From Calothrix parasitica NIES-267 (GTDB lineage: Bacteria > Cyanobacteriota > Cyanobacteriia > Cyanobacteriales > Nostocaceae), in NCBI RefSeq assembly GCF_002368095.1, contig NZ_AP018227.1, forward strand, positions 3,443,563-3,507,562: DNA of 64,000 nucleotides, given 5' to 3'. Numbering within the stretch: the first letter of the stretch is position 1; every line of letters starts with the position of its first letter. This document shows positions 45,525 to 54,652 of this stretch, piece after piece. A program made the translations under genes and the position numbers. The notes beneath the pieces are model-generated. The model was not told the DNA's origin and did no database searches. It saw nothing but the letters and a program-made list of their open reading frames with translations.

Positions 45525-45630
45525 TCTGTAAAATGCAGGGGCTGGCTCTAAAACAAGTTAACCTAGTTTGGTGAAGAGCGGCACCCTTTTATACCCAGCC
45601 TGCTCCTGCATTTTAAGGCTTTATTTTGGC
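45525..45630 (+). ncRNA. Structured RNA element between fabF and tkt
   Basis: A perfect 10-bp outer stem AAAATGCAGG (45530-45539) / CCTGCATTTT (45605-45614) encloses a second stem GGCTGG (45540-45545) / CCAGCC (45595-45600). The inner 50 bases contain CTC/GAG and AAAC/GTTT pairings. A T-rich tail follows. It reads as a compact RNA of about 85-100 nt, either the end of the fabF transcript, a tkt leader or an independent RNA. I did not match it to 6S, SRP or tmRNA. The rest of the gap to 45867 contains the tkt promoter region. Confidence 0.55.
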
Positions 45631-45867
45631 ATGCCGATAAACCTTACTTGACAAAATTAGTTTAATTAAAAACGGAATAACTGTATCAATCCTCTATACA
45701 ATTAATCCCAAGTCCCTTCATAAAATTCTGATAAAAGTGCGTCTTGTGTGTCAAGAGGCTGTAATGGGATGATGAGAATATAGTGATAGGGAAAAAATAA
45801 AAATAACCCTACCAGCTACATAGAAGCTCTTAAACAGAACGCTAACATCGTTAAAAACAATCGTATT

Positions 45868-47886
45868 ATGGCTGTTGCAACCCAAACCCAAACTCTCGAA
45901 CAACTTTGTATCAACTCAATTCGCTTTTTAGCAGTTGATGCCGTAGAGAAAGCAAAGTCCGGACACCCCGGACTACCTATGGGCGCTGCGCCAATGGCGT
46001 TTGTGCTGTGGGATAAATTCATGCGATACAACCCTAAAAATCCTAAGTGGTTTAATCGCGACCGTTTTGTTTTGTCCGCCGGTCATGGCTCTATGTTGCA
46101 GTATGCTCTGCTTTATTTAGCGGGCTTTGATAGCGTCAGCATGGACGACATTAAAAATTTCCGTCAGTGGGAATCAAGCACTCCCGGACACCCCGAAAAC
46201 TTCATGACATTAGGGGTAGAAATTACCACCGGACCTTTGGGTCAGGGAATTGCAAACGCAGTTGGTTTGGCAATGGCAGAAGCGCATCTTGCTGCAATGT
46301 ACAACAAACCCGATGCAAAAATTGTTGACCACTACACCTACTGCATTTTGGGTGACGGTTGCAACATGGAAGGTATTTCTGGTGAAGCTTGCTCTTTTGC
46401 TGGACACCAAGGTTTAGGTAAACTAATCGCGCTATACGACGACAACCACATCTCCATTGATGGTTCCACCGACGTAGCATTTACCGAAGATGTTTCCAAG
46501 CGTTTTGAAGCTTACGGCTGGCACGTTCTTCATGTAAAAGATGGTAATAACGATTTAGACGCAATTGCTAAAGCTATCGAAGAAGCTAAATCTGTTACCG
46601 ATAAACCCACCATGATTAAGGTGACAACCACTATCGGTTATGGTGCCCCCAACAAGCAAGATACAGCAGGTATTCACGGTGCTGCTCTTGGTGCTGATGA
46701 AATTAAATTAACTCGCGAAAACTTGGGTTGGAGCCACGAACCTTTTGAATTACCTCAAGATGCTCTAGACCACATGCGTAAAGCAGTAGAGCGTGGTGCT
46801 GGCTATGAAGATGAGTGGAAAAAGACCTTTGATACCTATAAATCAAAATACGCGAAAGAAGCGGCAGAATTTGAGCGTTATTTAACAGGTGAGCTTCCCG
46901 ACGGTTGGGACAAAGTATTACCTACATTCACCCCAGAAGACAAAGGTTTAGCAACTCGTAAACATTCCGAAGCTTGTCTTAACAAAATAGCAGGAGTTTT
47001 ACCTGAGTTAATCGGTGGTTCGGCTGACTTAACCCACTCCAACCTGACCGAAATCAAGGAATCCGGAGACTTCCAAAAAGGAGCATACCAAAACCGTAAC
47101 GTCCACTTCGGCGTGCGCGAACACGGTATGGGCGCAATTTGTAACGGTATGGCTTTGCACGATTCGGGATTAATTCCTTATGGTGCAACCTTCTTAATCT
47201 TTACAGACTACATGCGTGCTGCTATCCGTTTATCAGCACTGTCTCACACCGGAACCCTTTGGGTAATGACTCACGACTCCATCGGACAAGGTGAAGACGG
47301 TCCTACCCACCAGCCAATTGAAACCTTGGCTTCATTGAGAGCTATTCCTAACTTAAACGTGATGCGTCCAGCAGATGGAAACGAAGTTTCTGGTTGTTAT
47401 AAGTTAGCTATCGAAAGAGCTAAGAAAAAAGACCCTACCTTATTAGCATTTACTCGTCAAGGTGTACCTAACTTGAAAGGTACTTCCATCGAGAAAGTAG
47501 CTAAAGGTGCTTATACTTTGGTAGATTGCGACGGAACTCCAGACATCATTTTGATGGGTACTGGTTCCGAAGTACAGCTTTGTGTTGGTGCTGCTGAAAA
47601 GCTTTCTGCTGAAGGCAAGAAAGTCCGCGTAGTTTCCATGCCATGTTTGGAAATATATGAAGACCAAGATGATTCTTACAAAGAATCAGTTTTACCTAAA
47701 GCTGTTACCAAGCGCGTATCCGTAGAAGCTGCTGCAAGCTTTGGCTGGCATAAGTACATTGGTACTGAAGGTGCGGCTGTATGTATCGATAGATTCGGTG
47801 CTTCCGCTCCCGGTGCTACCGTTATGGAAAAATTCGGTTTCACCGTTGACAATGTGGTAGCAACTGCGAAGAAACTTTTGGGTTAA
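45868..47886 (+). CDS. tkt: Transketolase
   Basis: Thiamine diphosphate enzyme of 672 residues acting in the Calvin cycle and pentose phosphate pathway. Visible marks are [20 protein letters not shown] with the catalytic-channel histidine, the cofactor site [20 protein letters not shown] then [34 protein letters not shown] with the glutamate that activates thiamine, and [16 protein letters not shown]-terminal [17 protein letters not shown] and DRFGASAPG are usual. Length is normal. A hairpin terminator follows directly. The position after acpP and fabF is conserved in many cyanobacteria. Confidence 0.97.
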   Translation: MAVATQTQTLEQLCINSIRFLAVDAVEKAKSGHPGLPMGAAPMAFVLWDKFMRYNPKNPKWFNRDRFVLSAGHGSMLQYALLYLAGFDSVSMDDIKNFRQWESSTPGHPENFMTLGVEITTGPLGQGIANAVGLAMAEAHLAAMYNKPDAKIVDHYTYCILGDGCNMEGISGEACSFAGHQGLGKLIALYDDNHISIDGSTDVAFTEDVSKRFEAYGWHVLHVKDGNNDLDAIAKAIEEAKSVTDKPTMIKVTTTIGYGAPNKQDTAGIHGAALGADEIKLTRENLGWSHEPFELPQDALDHMRKAVERGAGYEDEWKKTFDTYKSKYAKEAAEFERYLTGELPDGWDKVLPTFTPEDKGLATRKHSEACLNKIAGVLPELIGGSADLTHSNLTEIKESGDFQKGAYQNRNVHFGVREHGMGAICNGMALHDSGLIPYGATFLIFTDYMRAAIRLSALSHTGTLWVMTHDSIGQGEDGPTHQPIETLASLRAIPNLNVMRPADGNEVSGCYKLAIERAKKKDPTLLAFTRQGVPNLKGTSIEKVAKGAYTLVDCDGTPDIILMGTGSEVQLCVGAAEKLSAEGKKVRVVSMPCLEIYEDQDDSYKESVLPKAVTKRVSVEAAASFGWHKYIGTEGAAVCIDRFGASAPGATVMEKFGFTVDNVVATAKKLLG

Positions 47887-47932
47887 TTAGTAGTTGAATA
47901 ATTGATTAATTGAATAACTGAATAATTTTTTG

Positions 47933-47960
47933 AGGTGGGTTTATATAGCCCATCTTTTTC
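47933..47960 (+). terminator. Rho-independent terminator of tkt
   Basis: Stem GGTGGG / CCCATC with a nine-base AT-rich loop and a following run of T at 47955-47959, about 50 bp after the tkt stop codon. Confidence 0.75.
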
Positions 47961-48196
47961 ATTTTTTAGAGGTTTGTAGTTGCGCTTTGCACCAAAAAGG
48001 AGAAAGTTTTATTGAAACTGATAAAATTCAAAACTGATTAATTAATGTTCTGAATATTCAACTTTAAAATATAGGGTAAAATATTTGTTCAAAATTGGGA
48101 TGCTCCCATTGATTTGGAGAATTGGGTTGATGAAAGTTTGTAGTTTTAAAATTAAAATAATAAAAATACTTTTTATAAACAATCTATAGAAATTTT

Positions 48197-49258
48197 ATGG
48201 ATAGAGAAGAATTAAAGAAAAGGTATGCATCGGGTGAAAGAAATTTTTCCGGTGTCGATTTGAGTCGATTATCTTTAACGTATATAGATTTAAGTGACGC
48301 TGACTTTAGTAATGCTAATTTACGCAGTGCAAATTTGTATAATGCTAATCTTAAAAATACAAATTTAAGTAATGCTAACTTAAAATTTGTTAATTTGCGT
48401 TGTGCTAATTTAGTGCAAGCTAATTTGAGTGATGCTAACTTAGAAAAAGCTACACTTCATCATGCGGATTTAGAAAAAGCTAATTTAAGATATGCTAATT
48501 TGAAGCGTACTAATCTAAACAACACAAATTTAAAAAATGCTAATTTAGATGGGGTTGATTTAACTGATGCTGAATTAATTAACGCTAACTTAACCAGAGT
48601 TGATTTAAAGAATACCATTAATGCTGTAACTATAGCTCATCTTTATCAACCTTCCGAAGATAATCCGGATTTAGAACTATTATCTTCTATAAAAGAATCT
48701 TCTCATGGTCTTCACTATATTAGCGAAGGAGATTATCCTTACGAAGTATTTTTATGGGATGTTAAAAATCAAGGTTACTTTTCAATTGACGAACTAATAC
48801 AAATTGTTGGTTATTCAGATAATTCACTTGAAACTGTTGAAGAAGTACCAGATAAAGAAGATTTAAAGATTGCTTTTCATCGCGAAAACAAATCTCAATT
48901 CGTAGAACCATACTCATACTTTATTGAGAATATTGGATATGAGATAATAGAAAATATTAATTCAGAGTTACAAAATAATTTGGATTGTCAAGACGACGAT
49001 TTAATGGAGTATGAAGAATGTGAAATATATTATAGCAACAGCTTATTCGACCGTTTTTTTGGATTTATTTGTAGCGGAAGCGATACGTGGGATGAAGCTA
49101 TCTTAAAAAGCTATAAAAATTTCGCTAAAGTCGTTACAGATAATTTAACTAATATAAAAATATTTAGACTAGGAGAAACACGGGTTCATGTGTATTTAGT
49201 TGGTCAAACAATAAATGATAATTGGATTGGTATTCATACTATTTCGATAGAAACATAA
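48197..49258 (+). CDS. Pentapeptide repeat protein fused to a NuiA-like nuclease inhibitor domain
   Basis: Protein of 353 residues. Residues about 18-138 are pentapeptide repeats of the A(N/D)LXX form (ANLRSANLYNANLKNTNL), which build a right-handed beta-helix. The C-terminal part (about 154-353) resembles NuiA, the inhibitor of the secreted nuclease NucA of Anabaena: ASSHGLHYISEG-like text ESSHGLHYISEGDYPYEVFL at the start, and NLTNIKIFRLGETRVHVYLV then GIHTISIET at the end. Between them lies an insertion of about 70 residues (acidic, QDDDLMEYEECEIYYSN) absent from the short NuiA I know. It may neutralise a nuclease or act as a decoy. The first 30 residues match those of the pentapeptide protein at 58221. 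Confidence 0.8.
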   Translation: MDREELKKRYASGERNFSGVDLSRLSLTYIDLSDADFSNANLRSANLYNANLKNTNLSNANLKFVNLRCANLVQANLSDANLEKATLHHADLEKANLRYANLKRTNLNNTNLKNANLDGVDLTDAELINANLTRVDLKNTINAVTIAHLYQPSEDNPDLELLSSIKESSHGLHYISEGDYPYEVFLWDVKNQGYFSIDELIQIVGYSDNSLETVEEVPDKEDLKIAFHRENKSQFVEPYSYFIENIGYEIIENINSELQNNLDCQDDDLMEYEECEIYYSNSLFDRFFGFICSGSDTWDEAILKSYKNFAKVVTDNLTNIKIFRLGETRVHVYLVGQTINDNWIGIHTISIET

Positions 49259-49338
49259 GCATTATTTTCTTACGTTTTTGGTGCGTTACGCTCCGCGACA
49301 ACACACCTTACTATCTGATATAAAATAAACAATTAAAT

Positions 49339-49406
49339 GTTGGGTTACGACGCATAGCAATTTTTAGTTAACTATCAAAATTACTAGTGCGTCTAACCCA
49401 ACCTAC
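49339..49406. repeat. Family E palindrome (GTTGGGTTACGACGC...AACCCAACCTAC)
   Basis: Ends GTTGGGTTACGACGC and GCGTCTAACCCAACCTAC form the arms. Preceded by a CGTTACGCTCC repeat near 49283. Confidence 0.8.
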
Positions 49407-49427
49407 GAATTAATACTATTAAACTGA

Positions 49428-49545
49428 CATTTTGCACCAGTTGCAGAAACCCGGTTTATTTCTAACTTCAAAACGAGATAATAGTGTTTTCACGACTAGA
49501 AACCGGGTTTCTTTTGGCTTATCGAGAATGATGCAAGATATCAGA
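49428..49545. repeat. Family C repeat, copy 2
   Basis: Reverse complement of the element at 13417-13535; contains GAAACCCGGTTTATT and AGAAACCGGGTTTC. Lies between the pentapeptide/NuiA gene and desC. Confidence 0.75.
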
Positions 49546-49560
49546 TTAAATCAACTTTAA

Positions 49561-50397
49561 TTATTCATTAACTGGCATAACTACCTTTTTAGCCAATCCC
49601 AGAGTTTGCAATACTTTAATAGCCCACCAGGTCATATCTATTTCATACCAGCGCAATCCAGCTTTCGCTACGTTTGGATGAGCGTGGTGATTATTGTGCC
49701 AACCTTCACCGTAAGTCAAAATAGCAGCCCACCAAAGATTACGGGAATTATCATCACATTCAAAAGTGCGATAACCTCTGATATGAGTTGCTGAATTAAT
49801 TAACCAGGTTGAATGCCAAAGTAATACAGCTCTAAGCACTACACCGTAAATAACAAAAGACCATCCACCCAAAGCATACAGCAGGGCAACTAAGGGAATT
49901 TGCAGAAATATAAAGTAGCTATTTAACCAGCGGTAAAATGGCTGACGTACTAAGTCGGGAGCATATTTTTTGTACATTTCATAGTCGAAAAATTCTGGAC
50001 GGGGATAAAACATCCACAACATATGACTCCACCAAAAACCACGCTTTGCTGAATATGGGTCTTTGTCTTCATCCTCTGTATGAGCATGGTGCAATCTATG
50101 TCCCGCTACCCAAAAAATTGGACCTCCTTGAATAGCCATTGCTCCAATAATGGCAATCGTATATTCCAACCATTTCGGTACTTGTAAGCTACGATGGCTT
50201 AAAATTCTGTGAAAACCCAAACAAATGCCAATACTACCAAACAACCAATGTAAAAATATCATTACTCCCAAAGCAGACCAAGAAAAAAACCAGGGAGACA
50301 ATAAAGCCAATACATGAACCGAAGCTATAAATAACGTGAAAGTCCAACCCAGAGCAAGCGGTTCCTTACCCTCAGCAACAGCAGAGCGTGTAGTCAT
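49561..50397 (-). CDS. desC: Acyl-lipid delta-9 fatty acid desaturase
   Basis: Membrane di-iron desaturase of 278 residues that introduces the first double bond into stearoyl groups of membrane lipids. The three histidine boxes are HRILSH, HRLHH and HNNHH (WHNNHHAHPN), with HSTWLINSATHI between. About four membrane helices surround them. It diverges from a TetR-type regulator; the 274-bp spacer between carries two matching palindromes. The call to DesC is by box pattern and length; other regiospecificities cannot be excluded. Confidence 0.92.
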   Translation of the reverse strand: MTTRSAVAEGKEPLALGWTFTLFIASVHVLALLSPWFFSWSALGVMIFLHWLFGSIGICLGFHRILSHRSLQVPKWLEYTIAIIGAMAIQGGPIFWVAGHRLHHAHTEDEDKDPYSAKRGFWWSHMLWMFYPRPEFFDYEMYKKYAPDLVRQPFYRWLNSYFIFLQIPLVALLYALGGWSFVIYGVVLRAVLLWHSTWLINSATHIRGYRTFECDDNSRNLWWAAILTYGEGWHNNHHAHPNVAKAGLRWYEIDMTWWAIKVLQTLGLAKKVVMPVNE

Positions 50398-50519
50398 AAT
50401 TATTTCCTTAGACTGTGAGTATTTTTAATAAAAACTGATTAGATGCATTCTTGTTTTCCGCAATTCTTATACTCAAAGCAAAGGTGAGAAAAGTACTGCG
50501 GTTCGCGGTAGATTAGAAT

Positions 50520-50538
50520 ATGCAAGTGTCGCTTACAT
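50520..50538. promoter_or_regulatory. Palindromic operator-like site 1
   Basis: ATGCAAGTGTCGCTTACAT, an imperfect inverted repeat of ATGCAAG/CTTACAT about five bases apart. It lies 122 bp from the desC start. Compare the near-perfect site at 50566. Confidence 0.65.
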
Positions 50539-50565
50539 TCTTACGTTAACAAAGATAAAATAAAA

Positions 50566-50584
50566 ATGCAAGTAGCGCTTGCAT
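50566..50584. promoter_or_regulatory. Palindromic operator-like site 2
   Basis: ATGCAAGTAGCGCTTGCAT, a perfect 7-bp inverted repeat (ATGCAAG/CTTGCAT) with five central bases. It differs from the site at 50520 by few bases and its centre lies 46 bp away. The TetR-type gene starts 88 bp downstream. Size and symmetry fit a TetR dimer (inference). Confidence 0.7.
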
Positions 50585-50671
50585 GACTATTGTCATATTT
50601 ATGAGTTAATACAATTTAGTCGAGTCATTGATAAGAATAAAAATATACATACATACCTCTAACCTTTAATA

Positions 50672-51886
50672 ATGTCTAATCCTCAAACAACCCCAACTAG
50701 ACAGCGAATAATTAATGCAGCAGTAGAATTATTCGCGACTCAAGGAATTACTGAAACCACAACTAAAGCAGTTGCAAAATTAGCTAAAGTTAATGAAGTT
50801 ACATTATTCAGACAATTTGGTAATAAGCAGGGATTGCTTTTAGCAGTAATTTCTGAATCACCAGTATTTAAAGAACTAAGCGAATACTTAAAAATTCAAG
50901 CGACTCAAACTACCAGCGTTTATCAAGCTTTAAAAAAGTATTCCCAAGACCGCTTAGAAGCTCTAGAGCAATCACCAAACTTAGTACGTTCCGTGGTGGG
51001 AGAAGCTGGTAATTATCCTTTAGAAAATCGTCAAGCACTCGGACGAAGCTTGAAGGAAGCAAACCATTATGTTGCTGAATTCTTAGCAACGGTGATGGAA
51101 AGGGAGCGATTACAGGTGCATTTACCACCTAAAAAATTAGCAAGCTTGCTTAATATTATGCTGTTAGGGTATGCCGTGATGGAATTTACGAGTGAATTTC
51201 ACGAACTTTGGCATGGTAAAGATGAATTTTTAGAGGATTTGATAACGCTGTTTTTAATGGGAGCTAATAATTCTACAAATTTAGTTTCCTCGGAATTGGT
51301 TAAGATAGAGAAAGTAATAGATTTGCCTTCTAATACAGTTCAGTTGATTTTGCAACGTGCGAAAAAATCTGGATTGCGAGATTATGCTTTAATATATATT
51401 TTATTTGCGGCAGGTTTATCAACAGCAGAAATTACTAATTTAGAGAAAAATAATCAAATTTGCGACACAAATCAACACTTATTGCAGATAGTTAACGGTG
51501 AATTTCGTCAAGTTCCTGTCAATCAATGGATTGTGGGTAAGCGTTACGGTTCCTATACTAATAATCCCTTAACTAAATACTTGAAAAGTCGTAAAGACGA
51601 ACACTCTGCATTGTTTCTGAATAACGATGGAATGCCCATGTCAGAAGCGGAAATACGAGAATATTGGCAGACACTAACTGAAAGTTTATTAACACCTGAA
51701 GGTAAAGAACCAGGAATAGAACAAGCTAGAAATACCTGGTGTGTAGAAATGCTTATGAAAGGAATAAGCTTAGACAATATGAGTTTAATTACGGGTTGGG
51801 ATTTGCAAAAATTAGAACCATATCAGCGTAGGGCTAAAGAGAAATTTGCTTTAGAACAAGCGGTGAAATTAGACAATAAGTCTTGA
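50672..51886 (+). CDS. TetR-type regulator fused to a degenerate tyrosine recombinase-like domain
   Basis: Protein of 404 residues. Residues 1-60 are a TetR helix-turn-helix (RQRIINAAVELFATQGITET, TTKAVAKLAKVNEVTLFRQF), and the ligand domain runs to about 200. The last 180 residues look like a phage-type integrase: LRDYALIYILFAAGLSTAEI, ALFLNNDGMPMSEAEIREYW, then EQARNTWCVEMLMKGISLDN and ITGWDLQKLEPYQRRA. The first catalytic arginine (GLR in active enzymes) is replaced by serine, and the histidine before R353 is glutamate, while R353, W and Y384 remain, so it should bind DNA but not recombine. It diverges from desC and is its likely regulator. Confidence 0.75.
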   Translation: MSNPQTTPTRQRIINAAVELFATQGITETTTKAVAKLAKVNEVTLFRQFGNKQGLLLAVISESPVFKELSEYLKIQATQTTSVYQALKKYSQDRLEALEQSPNLVRSVVGEAGNYPLENRQALGRSLKEANHYVAEFLATVMERERLQVHLPPKKLASLLNIMLLGYAVMEFTSEFHELWHGKDEFLEDLITLFLMGANNSTNLVSSELVKIEKVIDLPSNTVQLILQRAKKSGLRDYALIYILFAAGLSTAEITNLEKNNQICDTNQHLLQIVNGEFRQVPVNQWIVGKRYGSYTNNPLTKYLKSRKDEHSALFLNNDGMPMSEAEIREYWQTLTESLLTPEGKEPGIEQARNTWCVEMLMKGISLDNMSLITGWDLQKLEPYQRRAKEKFALEQAVKLDNKS

Positions 51887-52342
51887 TACTTAATTACTAT
51901 TTTCTCTATGTTTTAAAACTAATAGTATTTATTGATGATAGCTATATTTATAGCAATCCTAAATAAGTAGTGAAAAAGGTAGGTGCCAGAAACCTGATTT
52001 TTTGAAAAAACCTGATTTCTAAAATCTTACAAATGATTTAGGGATGTTTTAGTTAAAAAATAGAATTGCTACATTGTAATTAAATTTATGTATTAGTCAA
52101 TTATCAATTCTCTATGGCTAATAAAAAATGTTTCAATGAAAATAATATACTTTTAGTTAAATAAGATAGTAATTTGGTGTTAAGTTATTAATTGAAGATT
52201 GAAAACATTTATAAATATTATTGTAAGCATCTATTTAAATTATTTGCTTAACTTAAATTCATATTTATACATAAAAAGATAGCTATATAAGCGATTATTT
52301 TTTTTAAAATAATCAAATCTAATAGTTTTAGGAGCAAGAACA
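51887..52342. other. Intergenic with family B element, copy 3
   Basis: The element at 51949-52048 starts TATAGCAATCCTAAAT and holds AGAAACCTGATTTTTT and AAAACCTGATTTCT, a version of the AAACCCGG palindrome in which both arms share the change. Its right end is degraded. The remainder is AT-rich with no gene seen. Confidence 0.65.
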
Positions 52343-52588
52343 ATGGCAAAGAATGCGAACAATAATTTTTTAGCTACACGCATACAAAACTCTTTTTCTC
52401 AAGCATGGTCAAAAATATCTTTTTTTAACCAATCTAAGGCTAATCAAGATTCTCAAGTATTAGAAGATTCTCAATCAGAAGAATATCAAATAGATATAAA
52501 CTCGCAACAAAATTTGCATCCTTATTTAATAGATAGAGTAGAACCATCGGTTCAACACATTATATTTTCTTCCTATATTAAATTTTGA
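52343..52588 (+). CDS. Hypothetical small protein
   Basis: Protein of 81 residues that I do not recognise. It is polar and glutamine/asparagine-rich (QSKANQDSQVLEDSQSEEYQ) with an amphipathic start (NNFLATRIQNSFSQAWSKIS). A clear ribosome site AGGAG lies eight bases before the ATG, which supports real translation. There is no signal peptide or membrane helix. It is followed 212 bp later by the Coq4-like gene on the same strand; a shared function is not indicated. Confidence 0.55.
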   Translation: MAKNANNNFLATRIQNSFSQAWSKISFFNQSKANQDSQVLEDSQSEEYQIDINSQQNLHPYLIDRVEPSVQHIIFSSYIKF

Positions 52589-52800
52589 AATAATTCTTTT
52601 AAACATTGGTTTGGAGCAATTTGTCTAAAATATCCTCAAATTAGTTTATTTTGCTTCAAAACCAGACTTATTGAATATAGATAAAATATTGACTATTTTC
52701 TTTGCAGATAAGTTTTGTATAGTTAACTTATTAAGTTACCGGAATATTATCATCTGAGGGGTGTAAAATATTGTTGAAATAGTGTAGGGGACGATATTGG

Positions 52801-53472
52801 ATGCATACAATACAACAAAAAAATGAAACATGCCAAGATAATGTTATTGAATGCATTATCGAATTTGTCAAAGCACCAGAAGGTGATAAGAGTAAATATG
52901 TTTCTAAACTTGCTAAGACTACGAGCGAACCATATGCTATCCAAAAAATAATTGAGTTTCTTTACCAAATTCCGCAAGCTAAAAAAGCATTTCAAGAGCG
53001 TAATATTTTGGGTGATATAGATTTACAGAAGTTATATTGTTTGCCATCAAACACCTTGGGATATGGTTATGCAAAACATATGTTAGATAGAGGTTTAAAA
53101 CCTTTAAAGTCAGAAACCCTAACAATTGATAACGATGCTCAATATCTAAGCATACATCTTACCGAGACACATGATATTTGGCATGTTGTAACGGGTACTG
53201 ATAGTGATATACCCGGAGAATTACAAATAGAAGCTTTCTGTGTTTATCAGCTATATGCTACACGTTTTTTCTTAGGACTAATAGTAAAAAATTTACTTAA
53301 ATCAACTGTTGAAGATATTGAAGTTTCAACACAATATATGGATGCGATTACGAAAGGTTGGTTAATAGCTAAACAAGCAAAGCCATTATTCGGTATTAAA
53401 TGGGATGAGTTATGGGAGCATTCCTTAGAAGAAGTACGTGCCGATTTAAATATCGTTTTTCCTGATATCTGA
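52801..53472 (+). CDS. Coq4 family protein
   Basis: Protein of 223 residues with the Coq4 signature HDxxHx11E, seen exactly as HDIWHVVTGTDSDIPGE around residue 123, and supporting stretches QIPQAKKAFQERNILGDIDL, LPSNTLGYGYAKHML and FFLGLIVKNLL. In eukaryotes Coq4 is needed for ubiquinone synthesis and has a zinc-dependent oxidative decarboxylase role. Cyanobacteria make plastoquinone, not ubiquinone, so this homologue must serve another quinone-related or unrelated reaction. It has no signal peptide. The gene is alone. Confidence 0.87.
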   Translation: MHTIQQKNETCQDNVIECIIEFVKAPEGDKSKYVSKLAKTTSEPYAIQKIIEFLYQIPQAKKAFQERNILGDIDLQKLYCLPSNTLGYGYAKHMLDRGLKPLKSETLTIDNDAQYLSIHLTETHDIWHVVTGTDSDIPGELQIEAFCVYQLYATRFFLGLIVKNLLKSTVEDIEVSTQYMDAITKGWLIAKQAKPLFGIKWDELWEHSLEEVRADLNIVFPDI

Positions 53473-53481
53473 ATATATAAT

Positions 53482-53748
53482 TTAGTCTAAATTCAATCTT
53501 TTATCTATCCACTGCTTGGATTTTTTGATAGCTTCAGTCGGAGTTACAGCGTAAGGTACTGCGATTGCACAACCTCTATCATAATTTACCCAAGCAGCAT
53601 AAATATCTTGCTTATTAAACTTATCGCGTTCAATTTGAATTTTGCAATCGCGATAAGTAAAGGACATAATAATTTTTGGGTAATGAGGTTCTATCATTGC
53701 TTTTATGCTGCGACTAATTTTGTTTGAAGTATAAAGCTGGGAACACAT
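53482..53748 (-). CDS. Hypothetical small protein
   Basis: Protein of 88 residues that I do not recognise, read convergently with the Coq4-like gene with a nine-base gap. The C-terminal two thirds (CKIQIERDKFNKQDIYAAWV and TPTEAIKKSKQWIDKRLNLD) look like a small alpha/beta fold, conserved-looking in character. In-frame ATGs at residues 18 and 28 are alternative starts, and none has a good ribosome site, so the true N-terminus is uncertain. Confidence 0.6.
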   Translation of the reverse strand: MCSQLYTSNKISRSIKAMIEPHYPKIIMSFTYRDCKIQIERDKFNKQDIYAAWVNYDRGCAIAVPYAVTPTEAIKKSKQWIDKRLNLD

Positions 53749-53826
53749 TTATAATATTCTATATTTAGCAATATCAAAAAGTGATTAAATCGGGTGAGCT
53801 TTCACCCACCCAAAGTTCATTAAAAA

Positions 53827-54426
53827 CTATGCTGCTGCCATATTTTGAGCAACAAAATCCCAGTTAACTAACTTACCTAAAAAATCATCGATGTAAGCGG
53901 GACGCTTGTTTTGATAATCTAAATAGTAAGCGTGTTCCCATACATCCATTGTTAATAAGGGAGTTTGTCCGCTAGTTAAAGGATTATCAGCATTGAGGGT
54001 TTTTGTAACTTTTAAAGTACCGTTATCCAGCACCAACCAAGCCCAACCACTACCAAACTGAGTTGCTCCAGCAGACTTAAAAGCTTCAACAAATTTATCG
54101 TAACCCCCTAAGTCAGCATCAATCTTTTTAGCTAAATCTCCCCCTGGAGTACCACCACCATTAGGTTTCATACATTGCCAATAAAAACTATGATTCCAAG
54201 CTTGAGCAGCGTTGTTAAAAAGTCCTTGTTTTTCGGAATTTCCGGCAATTTCTTTGATTACTTGTTCAATCGATTTTTTATCTAATTCTGTTCCTCTGAC
54301 TGCATCATTGTACTTATTAACATAAGCCGCATGATGCTTATCGTGATGAAATTCTAAGGTACTTTTAGAAATAGCAGGTTCTAAAGCCGTGTATTCATAT
54401 GGAAGAGATGGTAATTCGTATGCCAT
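53827..54426 (-). CDS. sodB: Iron superoxide dismutase
   Basis: Cytoplasmic FeSOD of 199 residues converting superoxide to oxygen and peroxide. Metal ligands are H27 (FHHDKHH), H79 (WNHSFYW), D161 and H165 (DVWEHAYYLDYQNKRP). The glutamine Q75 in NNAAQ and FGSGWAWL pattern favour iron over manganese. An AGAGAGGACAA ribosome site precedes the ATG. The protein ends NMAAA. It is a single gene; stress control is likely but not visible. Confidence 0.96.
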   Translation of the reverse strand: MAYELPSLPYEYTALEPAISKSTLEFHHDKHHAAYVNKYNDAVRGTELDKKSIEQVIKEIAGNSEKQGLFNNAAQAWNHSFYWQCMKPNGGGTPGGDLAKKIDADLGGYDKFVEAFKSAGATQFGSGWAWLVLDNGTLKVTKTLNADNPLTSGQTPLLTMDVWEHAYYLDYQNKRPAYIDDFLGKLVNWDFVAQNMAAA

Positions 54427-54652
54427 TTTATTGTCCTCTCTTAATATCTCTCTTGGAACGTTTTAGAAGTTAAGGTTATTTATTAAAAACTCTAAAAGCA
54501 GTCAAAATAAAAACTACTTTAACTTCCTTGCGTTCAGATAGTATCGCAATCTTGGACAATACAAAATCCTCTTCCAGGGGATGGGGAATTAGTAGATATA
54601 TAATTAGATTTATGAGTAAATATCTCTTGGGGATGAGGAATTATTTTCTACT

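Noticed and set aside
45525-45630. Identification as SRP RNA, 6S RNA or tmRNA
   Set aside because: The conserved SRP GGAA tetraloop core, the 6S central bubble layout and the tmRNA tRNA-like ends are not seen.
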